DNA of 64,000 nt. Origin: Piper betle. Lineage: Eukaryota; Streptophyta; Magnoliopsida; Piperales; Piperaceae. This document shows positions 25,121 to 37,700 of the stretch, in pieces. Location of the stretch: assembly GCA_033002965.1 (NCBI GenBank), contig JAURVB010014795.1, forward strand, positions 62,001 to 126,000. Direction: 5' to 3'. The notes beneath the pieces were generated by a model. The model was given only the letters and a program-made list of their open reading frames with translations, did not search any database and was not told the origin of the DNA. Numbering within the stretch: the first letter of the stretch is position 1; each line of letters starts with the position of its first letter. The position numbers and the translations under genes are program-made.

Positions 25121-25900
25121 TGATTCAATTATGATGAAGACATGTTATAGACTAAGCCTACCATGCACTATCCTGCTCTGCTCTTGTAAGAATAGAAATA
25201 GGTGATCTACTGGATCTTGCAGCAGCAACACATTTGCACATCTCAAAAACTGAACAAGCAACGCTATTCCAACGCAAAGCATGACAAACACTCTACATGC
25301 TTAAAACAAGTAAAATAAGAATAAGAATAAAATTGAGACATACCTTAACTCGGAAGGATGAGTGCTGCACTCTTGAGAATTTGAGTACAAGTTTAATGAC
25401 TGAGGCTGGAGACACAATTTCTCATTTATTTACTGCCGAAGTCGGTTGACAAGTTAAGAGAAATCCTAGAACTCACCTCCAACAAGCTTAAAGTTAGGCA
25501 ATAATTTGGACAGCAAGTTATTTTCTATAACTCATACATCCATTTGCTGTGTATCTCCTCTTCCAAATAATTAAGCTTTCATTTGAACTAAATTTAACTT
25601 GTCAGGATGACTCTGGACAAAAAAGCTGCCAAACTGTACAATACTTCCATTTACATGTAATCCCCTATGTGCCAGTTAAAGATGACAAAAGTTTCATTCG
25701 TATACATATACGTTACTATTTTATACCTTCATTAAAGGTGACGTTGCTACCTCAAGAATGGTTATTTGTCTCATGGCCTCAGCCATCAACTCACCAGACT
25801 AAGCTTTTATCATGCAATGGTAAGAGACAATTGCCTGGTAATATTTTTGAGTATCCAAGAACAAGCACATGTATAACATTAACCATGTATCCGTCAGGAT

Positions 25901-28900
25901 CTAATCGGGTTTGGTGTACTCAAGTAGCATATGGGGTGACCTGTAAATCTTCACAAGGGTCCAGTAAAGCACTTCTTCAACTTCTAACTCTCCCTCAGCT
26001 CTTGCAGCATAAATATCCTCACATATAGCAATTAGCCTAAACGAAGAAAAATAATGTTTTTTGATAGCCATAAGCAAAAAGTGTTGGAAACAACGTGCAT
26101 AGCATTAGTTAAGTGCACAGTACCTGTCACAAGATGGTAGATTCTCATAGGGTATTCTCATCCTAAGGTCAGAGCACTGTAGTCGGATGAAACGACCAAC
26201 AGCCAGCACAAAGGTGAGGTACAAACTCCATATACTGAACTTGCTAAGCGTTTCACCAAGTATGCCCTCTGAAAAGAACCAATTTAATACATAAAGATAA
26301 AATGCAAATCCAACCTCATCAATTATACATGCAGTTAGAGAAACAATATTTAACAAAAAATATTGACAGTAACATGGAGAAACATACGCGGTGTCTCTTC
26401 AGATACAACGACAGCCATGGGCCCTGCAAGGCCATCACAACCAGGACCACCATTGATGTCAAAGAAGGACCACCATTGAGGACTTCCGTGGTTTAGCTGA
26501 AGATCCCCACTTACATGGTTTACCTGCACATTGATTATAATGTCATCGTATTTTGCAACCTTAAATCCTCGGACAATATATGCAACTTGTAGAAGATTGA
26601 CTAAAGTAGTTTCCTATTCATGTATCCTCACAGAAAATATATCCTAAAATATGAATGCATTCAACAGAGGAGAAACTCAAATCCATAAAAAATAGCATTA
26701 ACTACTTTAGGCCAACCACGTGAATAAGGGTCATATGTCCAAATAACTTATTCAAAAAGTTGTGACAAATTTGTGCCACAGGTCTTAGATTGCAGGAAAT
26801 AAAGGGCATACATCTAAAGGCGAATCCATGATAGTTATAAGTTCATGAAAAACTTAGAACTTCTTTTTCCATAATATGAAAAGCATCTGACTTTAGCACA
26901 TCACAATGACAAATCAAATTCTACTTCAGTTAGAATATTATTGGACTTGTAGCAGTTGTCTTCCACTAAACTTTTAACACTTGAGAGAGAGTCAATCAAT
27001 GGGATTAAGAACATATCCAACGTTCCAAGGGAAAAAAATCAATGGGATTATAGTATTTACGTCAAGCAGAATTTTGGTAGATTAACATTTGTACCTCTTG
27101 CTCCAGCAGACGAATTTCACCTGAGCCAGTTACCCGAAAATACCTTGGATAAATGTCATCCACCCGAAAACTATCACCAGTTCCATTAAGTACTAGTTCA
27201 ACTTCCCAAGGGTGTGGATATTCAACAAATGGTTCATATTTCACTTCTTCTTTGCCTTTTGGCCTATCCCTCATGAAGATCCAGGTAAAAATGAACTTTC
27301 GGTGCTTGTCCAGAACAAATGATTGTATGAATCTAGCCTGGGCTACACGAGGGACAAGCCAAGCAGCGGTTGCATCAGATTGGCAGCATATAAGTTGGAT
27401 GTCCTTCACATTGTATGCTTCAAGATAACCCTTTGGATCAAGATTTTGAGATTCATGCAGCTCTTCCCATGGAGTTTTCTGACAGAGAGTAGTTTGATAT
27501 AGAGTCAGTTTTCCCTCTAAACTTTCGATGTGAATCTGCACATTGACATCTCTAATGGGGTTTGCTATGTTTGTGGGATTACCGCTGCTGTACATCTGGA
27601 AGAAAAAAGAACGCTTATAGATGAGAACAATAATCCCACTTTAGTCAACCAGAAATAAGAGAAATGACTTACCAGCATAGGCGCCCAAATGACGCATATT
27701 AATACAAAAAACAAACAAATTCCACTACAAAATTTTGTCATTCTTGTCTGCTTTTCTCCCTGCTTGTGTGTTGCTCTGTTCAAATCGGCATCGCATTTGA
27801 CGAGATACAAGCTGGCATGAATGTCTTCCAACTGGCAAAATATATATGACAGATAAAAGAAACAACTTAAAACTAAACACTGATGGAAAATTCTAAATTC
27901 AATATCAAACAACAGAATCAACAAAACAAATGGCAGAAAGCTGTTGTCGTCAAAGTTGATTAAAAAACAATAACACTGGAAGTTGTCTTGTGTATTGACA
28001 ATCTTAATCTATTGTTCAAAGTCTACAAGTGAACTACGTCTAGAGAAAAGAGAGTAGAGTAGTTTTTTTTTGCAGGAGACATGCACGTGACTTACTTTTA
28101 GCCAATCATACATTGTCAAGGAGGTTGTAGTACATGACCAATCAAGGACACATCGCAGCTCGTAAAGAAATGGGAGAGCGCGATAAAGCCGAAAGCACAA
28201 ATAGTTAATCTGAGAGGCTCTGCTTGTCAAAAATTGCCTGTACAAGGTACTCTTATGGGGAATACCATAACGAATCTGTAAAGCCTGTAGAGCAAGTGAA
28301 ATAGCCTTTGTGAGATATATGGCACGGAGAGCAAAACCCCCAGCCGGTTGATGGGAAGGTTCCACACACCAAGCATACTCCATGACTGCATATGTGAACA
28401 GCACCAGATTGAAAAGATAAAATATAACTTTTCCCAGGGCAAACGAACACAGGTAGATGACACGATCCAGCACAATTAGAAAAAAGATGACCTGCCAAGT
28501 AGATAATAAATCAAACCAATATTTCCTCAAACAAATAAATTGAACAGACATTGACAAGAAGGTAAGCTACCATTAAAATAAAGACAAATTCCTTTGGGAA
28601 TTGATCCTCCAGCTGGTAGACCTCAAGAAATTGGCTCTTATTCTTTATGATAGCCTGATAAAATATGGCAACCAAAAAGAAAACTGTAAGGTCTGCCCCA
28701 AATATATAAGCATAGAGGTCAAGTTCTCTTCTGCCGCCTCCAATGACAGATACAATAGGGTAAGGAAATCCTATCTCCTCAACAATACCCATATTCCTAC
28801 CCTTAATAATCTCGTTAGACACATCAGAAGCTGGAGTTAATGATTTGTGCCACTCTGTTGTAGGGCAACCATTGACAGGGGAAGCATGAATAACTTCAAA

Positions 28901-31542
28901 AACTGCCAAGACCAAGTTTGGATTTTCCTGACTCCTTTCTATACTTTGAACACGAACTCGACTAGTTGAACGACATGAACCTAAGATATTCTCCCTACAT
29001 TTCAAATCATGAATGGCAGAAAGTAATTTATTTATTCCAGATTCCACCCTCTCAGGTTGTATTCCATCCTCCGGCCATTCCTTAACTTCCATTGAAAGTT
29101 GCACAAAATAAGGTGGAGCTTCTGATCCCCGAATCAAAGCATTCCAGTACCTATTGAAACTCTGAATTGATCCTTTGAGAGGTGAAAGTATCTGCATACC
29201 CAGTCTACGTAACCAGCTGGAGTTGAGATCCTCATCCTGATGCTGGTTGTTCCTCCTAAAAAGTTTAAGTTCAGAAAGACTTTCCCATTCTCCATCTTTA
29301 GCAGTTATTGAACTCTGTAAAAGTGTTGAGACATACACCAGAAAGAGAGGCAAAGTACTGATGACAAAGGAAGATGTGATTTTATGCACAGGAAAGCCAA
29401 ACTCTGGAAGTAGAAACCAGTGCAAAGACAATTCACAGTGCTGGATTATAATTTGATACAGGTATTGAAGCAAGATATTAATCTCTGTATATATGAGCAT
29501 GATAATCCAAAAGAGGGGACTTGGTCCAGAATTTACACAAAGGGCGTATAAGAAAAGAGCTGCTGGGTATACCATCGACATAAAACTAAAGTTCCACAAA
29601 AACACAAAGATAAAACAGCAATAGCAAACAACATCATTATTCGACCGCATCTGAGTCCATATATACCTAAGGATCTTCTGAATTTGAAGGCGTGCAGATT
29701 CACTGCCAATCTTATCGCTACTTGAATGGAGGGAAGAGATCCGATCCAAACGCTCAAAACTTTTATAGTTCTGACTTTCTATTGCATCGTATGCACCATC
29801 ATCAATAGAAGAATGGTCACTTGAATCTGATTCTTCACGTTCTATATTCAAATAACTAACTATGTTGGTAACTGCTTGATTACCAAGGGATTGCACTTGA
29901 GAAACACCATCTCCTATCAGTTGAACAGCAGATATTAATGGGTTCTCCTTCGATTGATCCTTTGACTTCTCCTGATGGAACCTGTTTGCTGATGGACTGG
30001 TAGAAATTTTGTCAGCCTCTGTAATTTCGAAAAGAGAAGAATCACTAGAGTTCTTTTTGCCTCTGCCGCCAAGAGGCTCACTGGTTTTTCTTCATATGGG
30101 AGTTTACAAACACATCCTTTGCAGAGTCAAATCTGCCAAAATCAGAATGTGATGACATGTCTGTAACATCATACTTCCCATGTTTCTTTGGACCATCATT
30201 TGGATTGTTATCCCCATCCAAAATTGATTTTCTTCTCCTGCGAATACCTTCATTCTCTGGAATAGTGTTGCTGGCATTAGATCTGGAATTCATGTCGTGA
30301 AGCTGACTTTGTAAATTGAGCATTTCAGCTTTCATTTTCTCCACCTGCATATTACTGGAGACATTTTTTCTCTTCAGACTTGCGAATGTGCTGCAATTGG
30401 GCAGTTTTCCAAGCAGCCTTTTTCTCTTGTTCTCGCACAATTGCACCAATTTGCTCAGCTTCAAGATACCGTGATACATAATCAAACTCCCTTGAACAAA
30501 AAATGTAAGACTGTATTGACACAAGTATGAAAATCACGATTTCAACCAAGGCAGACCGAGATGTAATTCGAAATCCATAATCATATTTGTAGAAACCAAT
30601 AACCTCATAAATGAAGCTCATCTTATCACATTTCCTAGTGTTGAAGTCTCCTAAGAAAGGAGATTGATAAGCAAGGGACAACACAATCAAAGCAAAATTG
30701 TACATTCTTAGATATTTAAAGATTTTATTTCTCTTCCTGAGAATTTCTAGCCTCATACGGAAGAACACAAGAGCAAACCCAAGGTAACCAAGATGCAAGA
30801 TGTCATATTCCAGAGTTCCAGTAATCAGAATCAAGACCAGAACAATATCCAGTAAGTGGCAGTAGAAGTAAAGCCTCAAGTAATCAAGAACAGTCCAAAG
30901 ACTTTTAGTATCCAATGAAAGATGCCTCCAAAGAGCTTCATTCTTTCGCTGAGACATCATCTGCCGGTAAGAATGGGACTCTGAGATTCTGCCAAGATGA
31001 TCAGACCTCAATTTAAAAGATGCAAAAATGAAAACCAAGTAATAGCTGATAAGCATTCGGTTGTCATCCACAATAACTCCTACAAAACAAATTAAGAAGA
31101 CATAAAAAGGAGCCAAGTTGTATCTTTTAACTTGCTAAAGACAAATATAAACAAACATCTAGCAATCAGCTATGACAGGATGCAAAGTAGTGACAGATCA
31201 CTAAGATAATGTGATGCGGGACAAGTTCTAGATGATTTACGAATATATACAATATTTTATCAATAACTTGAGATTTTAATAGTTTCCTAGTTGATTAGGG
31301 TATTGGAATTTTGTTTAATAGTTCTTTCTGTTATTAGGTATCTAGACTCTATAAATATATGCCATAGACCATAATTTAACTGGTTGATTATTGAAAAATT
31401 AATGTTTTGTCCCTTCCAAACCTGCTTCTATTCCTCTTATTCCTCTCTTTCCCCACAATTTGTACTTTATCTTCTATTCTCCCAAATCCATATTTTCCAT
31501 CGGTAATGAACTCCATCATAATAATTTCAAATTATTATAATC

Positions 31543-31585
<43 letters not shown>

Positions 31586-31735
31586 TTAGTCTACTATGAG
31601 CTGCCTGTAGGCAGCTCGTAGCATCAATCACCACTAGATTGACCTCGAGATGCGAAATACGCATCTCGAGGTCTATCTAATGGCCAAAACATGTATGAGC
31701 TGCCTGCTTGCAGCTCATACTAGACTTTTCATATA

Positions 31736-31777
<42 letters not shown>

Positions 31778-34700
31778 TGAAAAGAAAATTAGCATAGATG
31801 TATACAGTTTTAAAATGAAATACCTATCCAACATTTCTTGCAGAAATCAAAGTAATTGCTTGACTCTCTCCAGCAATCATGACAGCAAATATTGCTTCTG
31901 ATAAGTTCATTTTGGCTGTGGGGTAACAGGTACTGCCAAATTGCCAAATACTCAAGTGTGAGAACAGATGCAAATACAAAAACAAATACAGGCCATATTT
32001 TTCGGATGATATCTCGACTAAGCAATATACAAGCGACCAGGGATAAAACATATAGCATTGAGATAGCATTTAAAACTGCAAAGCTAGCCACCAGTAGCAT
32101 AATCATGTTAATCTCAAGGCCAAACTGATTAAAGACATTTTCCATCCAGAAGCGCAAATATATCTTCAGTGTTTTCTTCTGCATTTCAAACCTCTCCATT
32201 TTCTGAGCAAAAATACGTCTCTTATTCCATTTTTGACTCTCTCCAGAAATACCCCATATAGATCCAAAAGAGTATCTCCTGGAACTATCCTCAGACCCAC
32301 CGGTCCCAGCAGGAAGATGTTCTTGTGTTCTAAAAGACGGCCACGAACTAGAAGTGGCAGCACGCCCTCTCAATGAAAGTAAGCTGGAATCAATCAATGG
32401 CTTTGTGTCATCCACATATGCAGATACATCTGATGTGGCAGCTGAAGCAAACAATTGGCAGGGTTCTTCCCATTTGCCTGTATTCAGAAGAGAACTTGGC
32501 ATATTTTCCAGCCAGTGAAAAACATTGTATTGAAGTGCACAGGCAACAATAACCAAAATTTTTGCCCTCAATCCAGATTCAAGCCCCCAGAACCCATGAT
32601 CAAATGCTTGAAAACCTAGAAGCAATGACAAGTGATAATGTTTTTGACCAGGAAACATCTGCACCATCTTACCTAGCAACTGGAAAAGATATTCAACTGT
32701 CACCAGGAATCCAGTGTAAACCAAGAACACTTTAGAAGGGACATGAGAAGCCTTTGGTAAATTTGAACAGATAACAAGCCCAACAAGATACACAAATCCA
32801 ATTACACTTATTGGAGATAGTGATGCATAAAATACAGACAAAGACAAAATCTTGTCACTGTGCCATATGAGAAGCCTTCTGAGGAAACCAACAGCTCCGC
32901 ACTCTTCATGCTGATCAGAGAATTGAGAACTTCTGATATGTTTGCTTTGCCTCCTCTCATAGCTGTAAAGCTGCATGACAATCAGCACTGCTAGTGATTT
33001 CCAAACATTTGCCACTTGTGAGGATTTGGGGTTATATCCTAAAGTTGGATAAAGATCAACGACCTTCGAAATCGCAGTCTCAAAGCTACGAAATATGCTC
33101 AAGCTGTAGATTAAAATAAAAACCAAAACAGCATAAATTTTTAATGGAAACCAAAGACGCCGCCTTGTCTTCTCCACAAGTTGCCTTCCAATAATCCAAA
33201 TTAGAAGAAAAAAGATAACCAAAAGATACATAGTTGGGATTCATCATGTACACCGCCAGAAGAATCGTCACAAGCGCTATGTATGTCCCATATGATCGGT
33301 AAGCAGAAAGAAACTTCTTTCCAATTGTAGTCAAATATGCTGCTATCCGTTTCTCTGGAGAAAGTGACAAAACAAAACATACATTAGAAGATGACAACAG
33401 CCTATTATTTCACATTTATTTATAAGTTAAGAGACATCTCATTTTAGTTGAACAGCTTACTAACTACAGTCAATAACACAACTCTTTTCAAGGAACCACA
33501 ATTGACCAAACCTAAACCTTAGTACCATCCAACAGGCTCACAATTTTTGTTAGTTTAAACGTTAGTCTACAGTACAACTTACATTAGTAAATTCAAAACT
33601 ATCATAGTACAAGGACTGAAGCAACATGTTGGTCCCTCAATCTGTGGTTTTCCGAACTACGCCATTAGAAGAAAATTATATTAGACAGTATCAAAAGTCA
33701 GTAGCTGAAATACACCTGAAGAAGATGGGAATGAACAGGCCTGCTATAAATTTCTTGAAAACGACCATAAAAAATACATTATCCCAAGAAAATTCCCACA
33801 CGCATTCACGCAGCACCCATCAGAATCTTTCTAGGACAAGTAATAATACTCCACTATATATCAAACAAAACTTTTTAAAATATCCAGTTCTCGGAATATG
33901 ATAATAAGCCCCTTAATGACTTGCACAACCAAATGTCAGTGGATTCTTCCTATCTAAGATGGAGGTTTACCATGAGAAGTATTAGCAGATTGACTCTCTC
34001 TCAAATTTGGTGATGCATAAACAGATAGCAAAACAGATTTGCTTAAACCAGCCTTTAATATGCTAAAGCCAAATGGAGGGTAAGGAGTATTTTGTACAAT
34101 AGCAGAAAATGAAACAAGCATTTTGAGCCCATTATTATGAATTGCGCAGAAGCATGAAAGAACAGCAATTTGTCCAAAATCCCAAGCAGTAGCACGATCC
34201 AAAAGACCTGCAGATAGAATGACAAACACTTAAATCAGCAGCAATTGCATAACAAGAATAAACTATAAAGAAAGGTAACTTTAGAAATTGAGAGGAAAAT
34301 ACATACCTAACTGTTCCAGTACCTCAGTAATAAGAGCAGCATCATTGTGCTCCAATGCTTTAGAAAGCAGGTTGAGTTTGAATATATAAAGAAGAGCAAA
34401 ATGTGTTTCACACAACACAATCAATGATTGGCGCACTCTTTGGTTAACCTTGTGGCTTAAAAGGTACACTAGGAAAAAAATCACTGAAAACCACCTCATT
34501 AGTGTACCAACAAAATGCATGTTAAAAAATATTTTCAAATGGAACTCCAAAAAACCAAAACAAATAGTGCATATCTTTAAAAAATATATCAAAATGGACC
34601 TCCAAAAAACCCAAAATGGAATATAAAAATTACGTATGGCCATGATGATTTCAGAATAAAAACTCATAATGAAGCACACAATAAATATAAGAGTGAAGGT

Positions 34701-37700
34701 GAAGTCAACATACTATATATAGCATGAATAAAACCAGGCTTAGTTGCAAGAAGAAATATTAGTGCAAGTGTGATAGCACGAGCACATTTGCGCAATCCCC
34801 AAGCTATAGTAGCAACAATCAGCACTTTTGTCTCCTCCTTTTCTGTAAATAAAAATAACAAGACCATTAAGTAAAACGCATTTCAAAAAAGTCACGATAT
34901 GGATCATGAATTCAGAGCAAGAGATCAAATCATATATGTTACAGTTTCAGAATGGAAGGCTTTGTGATAGTTCAGAAGTCTATGTTTCTATTGCTTGAAG
35001 GGTTAACATGTAACATGGCTCATCCGTGTCATCATCTGACTGTGCTCAATATCTCATTTTCTATCATTTTAATATTGTAGTCATGATGCTTCATCTTTGT
35101 ACCCAGTATGCTCGTTATAAGAATTTTTCTTTGAATTCAACCGATGTCTATCCTTATATTTGCCACCTTCTTACCCAGGTTCTTCATTTCCTAATTAATT
35201 TCACAAAAGCTTCAAACAAAGGAATCTAATAAAACCAACCAACATTGCGTTTGTGTAGGACCTTCAACAACTATCTTGCAATCTTTTACGCCCAAGAATT
35301 TCTCCCCCTCAAAACTACTATTGTGGTACATCAAAAAAACTAAACAGTCGTCAGATTGTTAATAGTCATTTTGTAGATTTGCTTTAATATAGTGAAGCTC
35401 TTTCATTAGCCCAAAACACAAACAAAGGATCTTCTTTGGAACACTGAGCATTTACTTACGAACAAGCAAGGCCACATCTTGTGATATTGAAGATCATATA
35501 TTTAAAACAAACATCGTACAAATAAAATAGGATAATATTCATTTACCTTGAGCAATAGCATTACTGTTTGTATATCGTCCATCCTCATCAGATAGGAAAA
35601 GAAATACAGAGTTGTTCACCAGATTACCCATGGCAACAAGCACCCCCAAGCAATATTGCGCCAAGAGAAAGAATCCAGGTATAGGGTAATGCCATAAGCC
35701 AATGGTTTCCCATATCTCCATATCCTCCTTTAAAAAGTTATATCAAGAAATTGTAGTCACAAGGCTGAATCTAACTGCACTTATAATAATGTTACTTACT
35801 ACACCAAAAGAGTACCTTGCCCAATTTCTTGTTTAGGAATGTAAATGCCACATTAAAGACATAAGTGCTTGCAGCCCAAAGAAGAATGAAGGCTAGCAGT
35901 AACCCGTTTAATCGATACAAGTGGAATAGAGAAGGGAATGCAAACAAAATATACCCAACATATGCCAGGAGGCCAAATGCACAAATACTTGCAAAATTGA
36001 AACTCCAGAAAGACAGTACTAATAATAATACCTGCCACATCAACACTGAAAATTCGCATAAGTGAAGAAAACAAGAATAGGAAGATTAAAATTGAAGCAG
36101 CTAACAGAATTTAACAAATTGAAAATCAAAATATCACTTTCAACACCAACCATATTAAGATGATTTGATACCTTAGTCACATGGAAAATTTTTGCTTCAC
36201 TAATAATTTCACACAAGTTAGCAGATGGGACTGTCAATAGATAGACCAGCAACTTATCTTAAGCTTTCAACATCAGCCATATTAAGAAGATTTGATCTCT
36301 CAGTCACATGGCAAATTTAGGTGCTTCAATAATATTTCAAACAACTTAGCAGATGTCAAGAGATAAAACAGTAATTTCCTTAAGACAGAGCCAAAAATTA
36401 TTCTGAACCACAAGTATACTCTCAGCATTATTATATGAAGCTGAAGCACATGGTGGAAAATATAGACGGTAAAGCACATCCGAAGATAGAGAATTCAAAT
36501 AGGAAAAGCAAACAAATGCAAGCTCTAAAAAATCGATATTCATCATTCTGTTTAATTTTTAGACAAGGTCACCTAAACTTTCCCTTTTGTGAAAGAAATG
36601 CCAAGAATCCAGATACTTTTTGTTAATTTTATTCTTAAGTTTAAGTTTATGAAAATCACACACGTCAAGGAACATCAATTTCCAACAAGAGCTTTAGAAT
36701 GAAAAACTGAAGGATTTGATCAATATGCCAACATCTACTTCACCACTATGCCAACTACGAGTCCTACAGAGCTTTAGACTGAAAAACTGAAGGATTTGAT
36801 CGATATGCCAACATCTACTTCACCACTATGCCAACTACGAGACCTACACAGCTTTAGACTGAAAAACTGAAGGATTTGTTCAATCTGCCAACATCTACTT
36901 CACCAATATGCCTACTACGAGTCCTACAGAGCTTTAGATTGAAAAACTGAAGAATTTGATCAATCTCCATAAGGGTCAGATTGGATTGTGAAAAAGAGAG
37001 AAAATGTAAGAAAAGTGTACTTTACTCACACTTTTGCTCATTTGGTTTGCAAGAAAATGTGAGAAAAGGAATTTTTTTTCCATCATGATGGAAAATCCCT
37101 TCAAAACCATTTTCTCATAAAAAATACAAGGAAATGAGAGAAAGTGAGAATCTTCTTCTTATTCTTCCACTGGATACCCAAAGGGTGTTGGGGGCATAGA
37201 TCCTAAACTAGGATATATACAATTATAATAGGCAAAATTTTAAATGGTCGGATGACCTTCCTGATGCCAACCATCCTCCTTTGTTTCTAGCCTTAAGACC
37301 GGCAATGCAGAAGCATTGGCAGAGTTTTCCACATAAATTAGAGAGTGAGAATGACACCATATAAATTTTCCTTACTTTCTAACCAAACACTTAAGAGAAA
37401 ATGATAGGAAAACTGAATCTTTTATTTTATGTTCTTTTCTTTTTCTTCCTCACATCCACTTTCTTTCATTTTTTTACTATCCAAACAGATCCTTAGATAA
37501 AAATACAAAAATGAGAAGCGACCTTCTCTAGAATAGAAAAACCAAGATCATAGAATATCTACCGGAAATCCATATGTAAAGAAGTTTATGCTGAAATTGC
37601 GGTATACAGCTCCTTTGAGAAAGACATTTGTGCTTCTTACACCAGACCTGTAAAAGAAGGAAATTGGGTCATTAACTCTAACAAATAGTCACTATAAGAA

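Noticed and set aside
33626..33901. 91-codon plus-strand frame
   Set aside because: It lies in PIEZO intron 13 and has no recognisable similarity.
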